In this document: in pieces, positions 12,701 to 27,700 of the stretch
Numbering within the stretch: position 1 is the stretch's first letter
Layout: every line of letters begins with the position of its first letter
NCBI RefSeq assembly: GCF_019925205.1
Contig: NC_083563.1
Span: 682,001-746,000, forward strand
Length of the DNA stretch: 64,000 nt
Direction: 5' to 3'
Origin: Metopolophium dirhodum
Lineage: Eukaryota; Arthropoda; Insecta; Hemiptera; Aphididae
Position numbers and translations under genes: made by a program
Notes under the pieces: model-generated
What the model was told of the DNA's origin: nothing
Databases searched by the model: none
Seen by the model: the letters and a program-made list of their open reading frames with translations, nothing else

Positions 12701-15700
12701 ATTACATACATTTTTGTATTAATTGAAAAAGCATATTATAACAATATAACTATTATAGTTGTAGCGATATTGGTAATATAACTATCTATAACACTATAAC
12801 TATCTATCTACATCGAATAAAAAAAAAATGTAATTGTTTTTTTTTTTTCCAATAAAAATATAATATGAATAATAATAGTGCAAATAATTACATTTTTGAT
12901 CAAACATTAAAAACTAACAAATTATAAATACCTACTCATTATATTCTCATAGTTATTGTTATGAAGAAATTTAAAATATTTTCATGTAGATATTAAACGT
13001 ACTAGATAAAATACTAGATATTATGATAATTTGTTATTTAAATGTATTAATACGTTAGTTATAATAACTTATTATTGATAACGATTTATTCAAATATATT
13101 ATATTAACTGAGATTCCAAAATTTAAAACATAATGTCTTTAAATATAATTTACATATTTTTTTAAATCATAGTATACAAGAATTTTATAATATAATATAA
13201 TACATATATTTAAGATATATTCGTTATTTGGTAATAGTTACGTTAATTATATTATATGCATGATTAATTTGTACATTTTAAGATTTTAACATATTACATT
13301 AAGTGTATTTTACAAAACATAAAATGAAAATCAATTTTATAAGACATAAATAGGAACAATTAGTTATTTTTAAATAACTATACCTAGTTACTTTATCATT
13401 ATATTCTGAAAGATTCATGAAAAATACAAGCAACACAGTTGGAGTCTTATAAATGTGCTATATAATTGTTTGGCTGTGCCAAATAAAGTATGCAAAAATA
13501 TTCAAACAAATGTTCGTAATAATTATAATGAAAATTGAAAACGATTCTTTATTTATGGTTTCTTGTTAAAACTTTAAAATGCATTTGTCCAGATGCTGCG
13601 ATCATACATATTTTATATTTAAATTTTAGTCATCTGATTTAATTTTAAATAACTGGGCGCATAGACGTATATTGTTCAACAAAAATATTATTTTCATTTG
13701 TATGTATGATATAAATTCTGTGTAGTTAAAAATAATATAATCATTACTACAAATGTTCATTACTTTTTCTATAATAACATGTGGGTAAGTAAGTAATTTT
13801 TCCAAGCCAATGTTTGAATTTAAAGTTATTTTTTAAAATATACTTCAGGAATAGCATAATAATCATATGTACACCTACGCAATGTATAGATAATTAATAC
13901 CATTCGCTTGTTACCTAGGTATATTAAATAGGTATATTATTTTCCAGTTTAGTACCTTTACCAATGTATAGGTAATGTGGGTATATTTAATATTATCTTT
14001 TTAAAAAAAAACTAAATGTATGTTTTTAATGATTACGTTTTTGAAATTGATACTATTTTGAAAAATTAAGTCAGAATATTATACTGTCGCTCGAGGAAAT
14101 GTAATATTATACAAACACTTAAAAATTTAAAGAATTTGTTAGTCGATATTTTTCTTTCGTACCCATTGAAACAGGAATTAAATATATAGACCCATCAGCG
14201 GAAATCCATCGAATAATTAGGAAAGTATCCTATATCATATTGGGTAGTTACCTGCCTTACTTATATATTGTAATCTGTGGTCCGCTAAGCGGAACTCCAA
14301 CAACAAAAACGGACTTAGAGACATATCACACACGCGCGCCCGCCGGATCATGTTAATTTTGACTTATCCTTTTGCGCATTGTGCGCGCCCGTTCATTTGT
14401 GTGAAATCTCATCAGTATTCATGTCGAAGAGGTATAGTGTGTTGTAGTGGTGATTGATAGCGGACGAGCGGACGGGCGGAGGAAATGCAGAGGGTAAGAC
14501 GTACACAGTGCATGCAGCTGTATGGTTGGGGGGGGGGGGGAGGAGATGGGGAGGGGGAGAACCACTGCGCAATCGGAATTTCCTTTGCCGACATTGTTAG
14601 CTCTCCTCTCGTCGTTAATAGGGTTCGAAAAATGAGAAGAATAATAATCTTGTCATTCCCGCCTCGTTCGGCGACCCTGCTGTTGTTTTGCCGTTTCGTC
14701 GCTGTTGTTTTTTTTCTTTTTACTCATAATGAGAAAAGACAAAATAATCCCGAGCTGGCTGGTCGTTTGGTCTAGTCCTTTTATTTATTATAGACAAAAA
14801 AAAGGGAAAAGTTGTTTTTAAAATACTACCTCACGCGTATACATCATATACTTGGAACGCGTATTTGGCGTGGATTCTTCGAAAGGTCTTTTGTTTTCCC
14901 CCTTTGGCGCATATATATATTTTAATAATTAAAATGACAACAAAAGTGGCATCTTTTTGTTCAATTCTCACTGTACTCAAAGGCTCACAAAGACATGACC
15001 CATTATACTATTTTGATCCAAAAATATTATTTTGATTAACTTGAAATAATCCAAACCATAATTATGAAAATGTTGCGATTCCAATTTTGTATTAATATTC
15101 AGTATTTTTACTTACGCCATTTTTGGTTTTCAACACAATGACCAATGGCTAGGTTTTATTAATTATTCGTTCATAGTAAGAATATTATGAAATTTGTAAT
15201 CTGTATAATAATGATATACCTATTACCTAATTAAAATATATGGAACAAAAAATGTTTTTAATAATAATATTATTATCTATTTATATTGTAATTAAATATT
15301 GAACAAGTAATTATTGAGTGAATATTACTTAACTTTGGTGCATAAAATAGTGATTAATGATAATTGGACGGGAGATTGGCGTTGCACACTTCATTAATTC
15401 ATTATATCTATTGCCAGTTTGGATAATAATATTATGTAGGTATCTAAATTAAATTATATCAAATTAAATACAAGTGAGAATATTATTATTATCATCTAAA
15501 CGCTAGTAATTATTTTACGGTTTTGTGGTAATGATTGGGAGATATACACAGTACACACGCGTTTACCTAGTAAGGACACTCATATTGAGTATTGACATAT
15601 TATATTATTATTTGTGTAACCGTTCAATACAATATTACTAAATATTCAAATTATACCTATCATATAGTTTTGTTATTCCTTATTATCGTCATGCAATAAA

Positions 15701-18700
15701 TGATCAAAACTAGTTTATCAAACATATTCCAAAAGGTGTTATTACGTAATACGTATTTAAGGTTTTCACAAAGACGACGACTGGTAATTATTGTTGATCG
15801 ATTATTTTGAAAGATGATGAACAATTTTGAGGGAGATCTTGGTATGTATTTTATCCAAACATTGTCAAGATTAAGTTTCCAAACCATGCCTGCTGCTTCA
15901 CCATTATTCTGCACTTTTTCATATTTTTTTCCGAAAATTCTAAAAAAATGATACGGACAATCTGTGTTCAAACTTCATTTTACAGAGGTGTGTTATGAAA
16001 CTTTTTGAGCTTTTTTCGACAAAAAAGTGTGTTCACAAAAAATACAAACTATATATTATTGCAAAACAAAATAATAATTCCCTTGCTACGCTCCAGTTCA
16101 TAAAAAAAAATTGATATTATATGTACACTATACAGAGTGATTCACTTGTAACTGCGAGGTAACCATACACTAAGGCATAATCATTAAAACATCCATATAA
16201 TCATATTGCGTTTTGAACAATTGCGAACAACTATGAACAGTGTTTTAAATGATTATTAGAAAATAATTGTACCACTTGGAAGTATGATGGTTATTTGTAA
16301 ACATTTTACTACAAATTATAAAAATTAATTTTACGGATAACTAATGTAAATTAGTGATATAATAAAATAATATGTCACATAAATTGAAAAAAAGCTCACA
16401 ATATTATGAATTCTATTAATTTACATATATGGTATATAGTGTGCTGTCTAAAAACTCAATAACTTTTAGATATAATTTCCTTTCAAAAAATGCTTTGAAT
16501 AATTTCTATTTGTTTTTAAATATACTAGGTATATAAATATTAAAATAATGGTATTCAGTTGATTTCGTGTTTTATAAAATTCGATAAATTCCACCATTAA
16601 TTATTAATAAGTTAATCAATATTCAATTAAAGTATATACAGCATCTGTTTTCATAATTAAGATGCGAAATGAGTGTTGAGCTTAATTTTTTGGTAAGAAA
16701 CATAATAATGACCGTTAATGAATAATGAACAATGTAAAAACTAAATTGAAATATTTAAACAGATTAAATTCGTTTAGGTTTCCTTTCAATGGAAATGCGT
16801 AAAAACTAAAATTAAAATTAGAAATACTCCCTTACTAATTTAGCCGATTGACGTTTTAATTGTTTTAATTTCCAAAACACGACTGCAATGTATTTATAAC
16901 ACAACACACTTTTGCACAGAGTAGAATGTATATAATGATACAATGAATAAAACATTAAATCGTGCATTATTGTTGTTGTAAAATAAACATTTTAATTTAA
17001 ATGATTTCGTGAAGTATTATAATCAGTAAAAAAAAAGAAAGCAAATCACGAGTACTATTGCGTAATGTTTACAACGCATAGCTATATATTATAAATAGGT
17101 ATCGTGTAGTAAGTATTGTTTCATTAAATATTTGTTGATAAATTATAATAACTAAATTCAACCGCGCAGAGAAAAAAAAGTGATAAAAATATAATCTTCG
17201 CGTATGAACCTTTGCTGCAGGTAAGTAAAATATTTTATAATATGTACTCTATTTTTGAAACGATAATGAAGTGCTCGTCGAGTGGGGCGTCAACACCACT
17301 ACGGATTCGAATACGACGACTCGACGACGACGACAGAATATAACGGGGATCATTTTGTTCGGTCACTGATCCCTCTCAAATCATGATTTGATTTCAAAAC
17401 CACATTGAAATTGTTATTGTGTGTATAATATAATACGTCGGTAGTACCTACTACGCCCCACTGGAATTTTCTCCGTCTCTCTGTCTCTCTCTCTCTCTCT
17501 CTCTTTCTCTAGAGAGTGTGTGTGTTGTGTGTGTGTTTCTTAAGAGTCTCTGCGGTCGATCGTAAAAACAATAATTACGTAAAATAAAATAACAATATTT
17601 CAAGAAAAAAGCGAAACGCGAATACACCGGATTGTAACGTAATTCAATGGCGACGACTCATCCGCGGCGGGACAGCAACACGGGAAGAGAAATTTAAAAA
17701 AAACAAACGGCGTTTCCGCGCCGCCGTCTTTAATAAAATTAATAATTCTTCGCCACCACCGCCAGCGTGTCACCTCTTCCTCCTGGTGTTGTACACAGCG
17801 CTGGCGACGAAAGATAGTTTGTTTTCATTATGACTGATATTTGTTTGGCTCTCACAACGCCTTTTTGTTATTATTATTATATTTTCCATCTCGTCGCCTA
17901 ACTACCTATACACAAAATATTATGATAAAACACAACAGGGGACGTCCAACGCGCATCCACAACAACGTACACCTCCTAATAAGTGAATCACACAATTTAT
18001 GAACGATTCATTAGTGCTATTTTTTACTTGTCCCAGGATTTTAAACAATAAAATACAATTTTTTCCCATTAAAATAAAATATAATATTATGGGCATTGTT
18101 TTTTGTTTTTGTTTTTTTTAAATCGTATAATAACATATTTTTAAGTCAGCTGTTGATGACGTATTAGCGCTACAAATACGTTCAGTTGGACGTCGACTTC
18201 AATATTTTACCGATAAACATAATATTATTTAAATAATATATAAAATAAAATTCATAGACGTTATTGTCATCGCTCGCCAGATTAACCGAAACATAATATA
18301 ATAATTTAATCCATAATTTATGGTTATATTATGATATTATAATGAATATTTAACTTCGTAGCCCAAATGGTAATCATCTCTGTATTGTATTTTTCGCTTC
18401 ATTCTTGTAATATTCGCACCACACTCGAATACCGGTGTGTGTGACTGACAATAACAACCTCTTCACGTACAGGCCACCACCGAAACGATAATGTTATGAC
18501 AGTGTAATAACAAGGTGTAATGACGCGATACCAAATAGAATATTATTAAGATTACGCGGCACGCACAAATACGGAAAGAGCGCAGATTTTAAATCGAGAA
18601 ATGCGTTTCGGAAGTCCAAAAAAACGTGCGCCGTGTATTTTTTACGGCAGGTTTTTCACACCCTCGTCTCGGAGGTAGTTTTTATTCTCCGCCACGCAGC

Positions 18701-21700
18701 TACCACCACCTCTGTCATATTATAATATAGGCACTAGTGGGTATACAGGGTGATTCATCAATCACACACTCGATCATTTTATCTTTTTACGATGCATTTA
18801 TTCAAATCCTGATCATTAAGATTTTTAAGTACCTATATACTTATCATTGGTCATATTTTCAAATACTTGAATATTTTATAACATTTAAGGAGTGAACCGT
18901 AGAAACATAGACTTATTTTCTTTCAAACTAGAGCCACACTTTTTTTTTTACTGCAAATCTGTTGAAAAGATCATTTTTTATGTTTATATTTGAATACTTA
19001 GTTTGTTATCTGGTAAAATAGAACTGCCTACTTTACTTTCCATCTTTAATTATTTTAAAGTCCCGATTACCAAGTCGCTTTCAAATTAATTTAAAAACTA
19101 TCAAACTAGATGTATATGTTCACTATTGATAACATCAATAACATTATTGACCCTTCTTTTGCCATTTAATTATTTTATTTTATGTTATTTCATGTTTATA
19201 TTGTTTAATATTTATTATTTTTATGTAAAATATGTTATAGATATATTTTTAAAAAGCCATGATCATTTGTATTATTATAATAAGCTAAATTAAAATAAAT
19301 GCATGCTTAAATGATAAAATGGGCGTGAGCCTGCCGAGTGATACCCCCTGTATATACATATACATTCTGTTTATGACTCAAAGGATTTCCTGTCGTTTTC
19401 ATCTCACGCATAATGTGTATCGGGCACACGATTATTTTATTTTTTTAAAGCCCGCAGAGGCATAAATATACATACAATATATGTATATAATATTATGTAC
19501 GCTTCAAGGATAACTCAACACATTTTTTGATAAATTTCTACCTACGATATATTTTGCCTTTGTTAATAATAGACTTGCACATTGGTGTGTAATTAAAATG
19601 CTGAAATCGTATAATTAAGTAAGTACCGCTACTACACTGTTAAAATTCGTCTCCTGTAAGTGTTGCTATATAGATATTTAAATTTGATATATTTTTCGAT
19701 TTCAAAAATATTGCTCTCCTATCAAACATAATATTCTATGAAAACAATGTACAAGAACAATTTAAAAAAAAAAAAAAAATACTGCATCACGGCATCGACT
19801 TTGCAATCTCCGTCCGCGATCGACCGTTTTACTACCCGTTTTGCTTCGCGTATAGTAAATATTACAAATAATAATATGATATTTATTTATTTAGGTGCGC
19901 TGATCCGTCATCACAACCGTCGTCGTCGCCGTCGTCGTCGTCGTTGTCGTTGTCGTCACCACTACAGCGATTATTTTTTATATCATATTATACAATGCAC
20001 GGACGTACGAGTTCTCGGTCCAACCCGTATTATTATTATTTTATTTTTACGACGGGTCCGACGGACGGCTCAGCGTTTAATAAATCCCGGCTCACCGTAT
20101 TGTATAATATATATATTTACGTTTGTGTGTGTGTGTTTGTGTATATAAGTCGGATGTACGTGCGATGGGATAATAATGTTTTCCGGTCGGTTGCCGCCTG
20201 CACAACCATCGTCGTCGTGTGGGGAGGAAAAGTCATCTACTGACCCCGCGTGGTGCGGTCATCATCACGGCAAGGCGTGTGGATTTTGCGATACTTTATA
20301 ATATAACGTATTATATTATTGTAATATATTATACAGGACGGGTTTTTCATCACAATATGCACAAACGTTTTATTTGTAAATTTATGTGTTATAAAAACGG
20401 TATTTGGTTTTTTGCGCTGTTCAAAAAGTCACCACTCACCACAACACATTGTTTATAAAATTTTATGTTTTTAAATTATTTTTATCGTTATAAAATTTTA
20501 AGGTTTCGTTTTTATTTTTTCAAAATTCTAAACTTCAAATATTTGTATGTCGTCTTATTATTTGTTAGTATTGTTTCGAAATCCGCAGAAAAATATTATA
20601 ACTTGTGCTTTGGAACACATAATCAAACTTACTGAATAAATTACTGTATATTATAATATAGTAATAAAAGAATCACTTTGTATATTTTACACCGTATAAT
20701 AGTAAAATGCTTTCGTTATTCTGATGATACGACGGTACACGAACACTGCCGTTACGTAGATAATATTATTTTGTGTACGTGTACGTGGCGAGATTATTTT
20801 AATATAAAACAAGAGGTTCAGTATAAACGTGTAAATATGCACAACTGTGTAGTAAACGTTATGAGTTTTTAACCAGATTTTACATAATATTATGTTTAAT
20901 TAAAAAAAATAAAATTACCAGTTATTATTATTATTATTATTATTATTATTGTTATATGCATGACAAGCTTCTTTATGATGTGTTAGGTGTGTTCCTTAAG
21001 TAAGTTTCTAACGCTATTTAAAGATAGATTTGTATTATATTATCAGGATCCGAGTGATCAAGTTAGACACAAAGACGTATAGGCAAGTTGAACGGCGTGG
21101 CGTATAGGCAAAATAGGTACACGTCACTATTTCTGAAATTAGATTCTAATTATTATCTATTATTATTGTTGTTTTCTATTAATATAATACATTTTTGTTG
21201 AACCATTAAAACTTTACAAATTTTGATATATTGGCTTTTCAGTTAAACCGTTTAATCCTCTTCAATACTCTTGTTTTTTATTTTAACGCGTCTATCTGTT
21301 ATATAATTATAATAGTATGGTGTATTTTTAGGAGAGATTTGTTACGAGAGTGTGGAGAACTCGTGATACACTTTGTATTTACCGGAATTTATTTAAAACA
21401 ATAATACATGCGTGAACAACAGTATTTAAAAATGTAAAGACATAATATCTATAGCTGGTTATTAGGTATTTAAAAAAATATATAATTTACAGACAAACCT
21501 TAAGTTACAACGGTACAAAAATATGAATTCACAATTATAAATATTAATCAGGAAAAAGGCAAGGAAAAAATATGAATAGGCGTATATCAACGTACAAATA
21601 CTTGGATACTTATAAGAATATGTGAAACTTTCTGCTCACACGTAGACGAAAATATAAGTGAATTAAAACGAAATAACGGGATATTGAGCCAACGTGGATT

Positions 21701-24700
21701 AACTTAAGGATTTGGTAAAAAAAACAGCGGAAGAGTCAATCGGAAAACAACGACAAACAAACAAAAAACAATGGTTCGATATAATTTGCGGGGTGGCTAT
21801 TAAACGCAGAAAGAATAAAAGGGAGTTTTGGCTAAGTGATTCAGAAGATGCCGAAAAAATAGTTGAACTACAAAATTAGACAAAAAGAAGCTAACAATAT
21901 TTTATGACGTGAGAAAAAAAAATTACATGCAAAACAAAATGTTGGAAGTATAAAAGGAATATCAGAACCAAAAATCCAGATATCTCTACAAAAAACACAA
22001 ACTAAGATATACCTTAGTTCGTGACAAAAAAAGTAAATTTACTCATGGAGAAAATAATGGTCACTGTTAATGTTAGTTCAAACTGGATATTCTGTAGGTA
22101 AAAGACCATTAAAGACGTGCATGTGCAAGATGAGAAAATCGTATTAAAAATGAATCCGACAGAATGAATAGAATAGAACCAGGAAATGCATTGGAGAGTA
22201 CTGGCTTCGTATAGAGCGAACGATGGAGTGAAATTTGTTTGTAAGCTTGGTCACAAAGGCCATAGACAAAAAGAAGAAGAAAAATATTTAAATCTGGAAA
22301 ATAATTTCTTTTGATGACATACGTTCATAATGATATCCGTGTTTCTTTATTTTTGGGCCAAAGCAAAACAAAAACCATTTCCAGAGGAACTATTTTTTTC
22401 AAGTTGGTGAAATAATACGAATGTGACTGATGAAATACATTCAGAATTATTCTCATAACTTGTAGAAGTTCCAAATAAAATTGTACACAAGAAAACTTGA
22501 ATTCAATGCCACAACACGGTCAAAAAGTTTATGGTAATAACATCTGAGTGATTTTAGATTGTGTTACGTTTCGTGGAAAATCAATTTATTTTAAACGATC
22601 GCGACCAGACCAACGAACGATGATTTATTTACTTTTCCTGGTATAAATATACCATTTAATACAATTCCTATACTTTGAGCTCTGGATTTTCTATTGACAG
22701 TATAATATTTATTGATGGGGTCAAGTGACAAATTCATACATCTCCGGGGCATCAGTAGTAGTAATTTTTTTTTGAGCAAAAAATACTGTTTTCAAATCTA
22801 ACAACATTTTTAATCAACGAGTGTCATTAGCACCAAAAATTTTAATTAGATCGGTAAGTGGTCAACAGTTTCTCAAAATGTATAAAGTATTTCACCAATA
22901 TATTAAGAAAAATATTATTTGTGATATAGATAGTAAATTATTTAGTTATTAGGTAGGCCATTGCGCGTGGAACTAAATCGAATAGCAATAACAACAATTA
23001 TTTAACTGAAATATAATTTACCTTCACATCTAAATTGATGATGCACTAATCACTGTTATACATGCTCCAGTGACTATTCGGTATTATTAGAATTAACAAT
23101 TAATGATGTTCTGCTCATAATGGTATAAATAGATATATTATAAAATCAATGCTCTTCTAAAATGATATACATTTTACAGTCATCAGATTACAGATAAGGG
23201 TTATCGGTGTAATGACTGTATTGAAAAAAATTTATACATTTAAAGCCAATAACAATTTATATTAAATTATTATAAGGCAAGTCTAAAGTCTATAATTTTT
23301 ATTATATGTGTATTCAATGACACGATAAACAATTTAGATAAACTAAATATCACAATAAATAATAATTGAGTGTGACATAGTATTAATAAGTAAATACTAT
23401 TATCAGTAAGTAATAAGTATAAACAACCACCAAGTAGAGGGTGTTAATTGATAATTCTACCGAGATGTTAATAGTAATATGAGTAATGGTGAAAAATTAA
23501 GTTTATTATTAATTAATGTATGTTTGGTGTGTGTTAATTTTGGTATTACGTGTTATAATGTTATTATTACATGGTTTGATAAACGATAAAGATTGAGGGA
23601 TGTAATGCCAAAGTAGATCTCTCCTCCTAAGTTTGGAGAACAATTACATAATAAGGGTTAAGTATATTTACCTAGAATCAGTAACATGTTAGTTGTTACT
23701 CTATATAATCTTCTTATTATTGTTAATTTTAAGGAGATTAGAAGTTTTTGAACATTAATGCACTTTCACATTTCTTTTAAATTAAATATTATATAATAAT
23801 ATTTTAAACAAATTTATATTAATATTTTTATATAAATTTGTTTGAATAAACTTTTGCGATGATTATTATTATATGACCACGGTCATTCCATTGAAACTTT
23901 GTTTTTCATAACTTTAAACCAATGTTTGAAATTAATAAATTTAATAGTAACTATATAGTAAGCTAATAACAAATAGCCATACAAAATGATTGAGTACCTA
24001 TTACCCTTTTCTGCAACGCAATTATATTTTTCGATTCTATAATTTTACAAAATATTTTATTATATGAAAACCACTAATAATGATGTGATATGTTTCAACA
24101 GTAGTGGTGGTTTGTTACTTGTTCGTCTATGGCGTATTACTATTTACTATGATATTATTCGACCGATGCAATTGGTTCTGTATAATGATTATAATATGAA
24201 GTGTCTCGCTGAAGCCTGAAAGGGATTCACCGCGGCGAGTATATTAGAGTAACCCACATCAAACTAATTACAATTATAGCCGATTGTTATGACGTAGGTT
24301 GGCTGATTTGTACCGCAAGTGGTTCGTTTTACTTTTGATCTAGGGAATTCAAATAAGTCCATATAACAGGAATATTGTCGAGTTAGTATTGGATAACATG
24401 GAAAATATTGTTTTGTTACCACGAACGTATTATTGATGATAAATCGACAAGTACGCGAGAGTATAAAACGTTATCGGGTCGCATCGATCGATTTCTTTTC
24501 TCTGCGAATAATAATTTAATCGCATACGTTTCATTCGCTCAAGAGATATATTATTTGTTTCACTTATATAGTAACTGCGCTTCGACCTTTTCGTCTGTGC
24601 GGTTGTTGATCGATTAGCTATTTTATCTTATCTCTACTACCTACCATTAGTTCTAAGGAAAAACCTACGAAAAACGTATTATTGTGATAAATGGTCGTAT

Positions 24701-27700
24701 TTAAAACAACACAATTATATGCGTCCGTTATTTCTGCTAGACACTAACTAATTCACTGGTACCTATATTGAATATTGATATTTTATAATTCACTATTCAT
24801 TATATTATAATTTTTAACTTCTGCAGATTAAAAGACTAGTTAAAAATGTTAACTATGAAAAAGCTTAAATATTTTATGAGCTCCATTTCAGGTTCTGAGC
24901 GTATATGGATTTTCGATTCATCAGTTTTACGATGATGTGTATTTTATTTTCTGTGTCATCAGCCATCGCCTAAAAAGGTGACAAAGGATCTAACCTAACC
25001 TTAAAAATTAGTTTAACCTTATACGTCGGGTGGTGAAAAGTAAAAATTTAAAGTACTTATCAGTTATCAAAACAATCGAAAAAAACAAATAAAAATTGGA
25101 TACGAGAAAACAAAAATATATAAACTAGTTTTTGAAAAATCAAGTTTTTGTTGTTGTTGTGATAGTGATTTTAGGGACGTTCTTTAAAGACTAATTTTTT
25201 TACTAACGACTTATAAGTTGTATATTATGATATTTTATTATAATAATTTTATATAAAAATGTAAAATTATTTTTTTTATTCAACATAGGTACCGTATTAC
25301 CAACAGAAAAATAAATTACTATTTAGTGGGTATATAAGAAGCTTCCCTGGTTTGTATTAATTTATTTATATTATGAATTCTACAGATTAGAATCATTTGG
25401 AATGATCCAAGTTGCTCTTAAATTAAAAATACTACTTAATTATATATATATAGGTATTACCAGTCACATAATGACTGAGATTTAAAGAGAGAGATTTTAC
25501 ATTTCTAAAGAATTTTTATATTTTGGTCTTTTTTAAAAATAAAATTTTACTTTTATTATTATTTTACCTATCATACTATTATTGTGTAAAAGATAAAAAC
25601 GTCCATGAAATCGAATCATATGCCCATGAAACAATTGGGTGTGTGATGGATTAGTTGGAAAAAAGTTTTTCAATACCTCTGAGCTTGTTGCGAATTGAAT
25701 AAACATAACAGATAATAATTTCAAAAATGTAAAATACAAAATATATAAATACAGTGAGTTCAAATACGTTATATTTATATTACCAGATTGAATAACAAAT
25801 ACAGCTAGAATACGAATTGTTGCACACAAAGGCTTCACTATATAAATACGTATTATTTTATTAGTGTTATTCACTCAACGTTTCATAAAAAAAATTTCAA
25901 TTTGATTATGTAAAATATATGATTGAACAAACTCAATGTATTATTCACTTTAAAAATAATAATCAAACTTTAAATTTACTTAGCTAATTTAGACCAATGT
26001 TAAATAACAGCAAATAATAGCACTGTTATTTTTGCCATCTATTATTGGACAGACTTATCATTATAGAGGTACATTTTGTATTTATATTTTTATATTATGT
26101 CCATAGCTTAAGAAAAAAATAATTTTTTTTTTACTGGAATTTTATTGTGTAATACAATTTTTATTTTTGATAAAAACGCCATATCCTCCACTGTTATACC
26201 TAAATATGTACTTAAGACTTTCTAAAATACTAATACAATAATTTAAGTACAAATGTATTGGAAAAAGATATGAATTAATTTATAGTTAACATTTATCAAT
26301 CAATATTGTATCGATTTTTAAATGTATTTTATGATATTGCGGTATCTGAAAGCTTAAAGAACACTATACCTTTACTAGTAAGTACACAGAGTACACTAAA
26401 TATTACAGTATGTTATATTGACGTATTATAATTTAAATCGGGAAATTGTGGTATTAAAATTTTGAACTGCTAAGTATTCAGTTATAGTGTTTTAAATTTC
26501 AAAACTATAATATTATGTTTATGTGATGTAAGTACATGCAAATTGAGTTACCTCTGTTATTAAAATACTTCAATTAATTATCGTTTAACAAAAAATTATA
26601 TATACTCGTAATAACATTAAGTCTACTATAAGTCTACTAACTTAAGTCATAATAACTTTTAGATTACAATAATATTTATGTTTTTAAAATTGGATACATT
26701 AAAGAAAATTTAAATTTTTCTTAATACAGTTATATTATATTTTAACCTAATTAGTTTGACTAAATATAATTTAAAACCTGTCTACATAATTCAGAATACA
26801 TAATATATATAATATATATTATATATCTATACAATATATTTTATGTTCTTAAACTTATGAATCATCACTGTCCTCTTTAAAAAATGGAGCCTCTTTATTT
26901 ATTTATGTATCCAACATATTTTATTTTAACTATATTGTATATTATTTCTTATCAATCAATATAATAGACTAATATACAATATTTTTGCAGTAAAGAATTT
27001 ATTTTTGAGCCTGTTAATTAAAGGCAGTTTTGAAATATTTGATAAATAAAAGAATATTATAATATAGTACTTATTGATTATTGTGTGAAAATAGTGTTCA
27101 TAGTTTTCATGAGCTAAACCGAAGTAATAAAGGAGGACAAAATAAGAAGGTACAATCTGCAAGTTACATTTTCTGTCAAGGATATATCCAACTAAACCTT
27201 CGTGCGGAATTGTATTAAATTTTATTTGTCTTTTTTGTCAGGTACTAGAATCAAACCATTAAAATATTATTTTTGATAATTCCCTAAATCTAATTCTTTG
27301 AAAAAAACTAATTTTAAATTTATGAAATAGTAATAATATTTGTTTGGGATGTATGAAATTTAAATGAAAAACAAATGTAAATTCAGCAATAAAAGATGTA
27401 GCATACAAAGTCTATAAAATGTTATTTTGTAATAATATTAGTTTTAAAATTAAAATTAAAATTGTTTAGTAAATAATAAAATAATATTAATATTAATATA
27501 TATATATATGTATTTTGACGTTTATTATATATAATATAGATGTACAAGTTTGTTGATATGTATTCTGATATTGACCCGAGGGTTACCAGAATTCAGCGAA
27601 GGAGATATTCAATTTGTTTACAATAATTATGTTCCCCGTACTCATAGTTACAGGCTAAAATTAACAAATGAATGTTATAAAAAATGTTGATATTATAATG

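Noticed and set aside
19738..20458. Plus-strand frames of 79-136 codons
   Set aside because: Produced by (CGT)n and GC-rich sequence; Arg runs and no domain.
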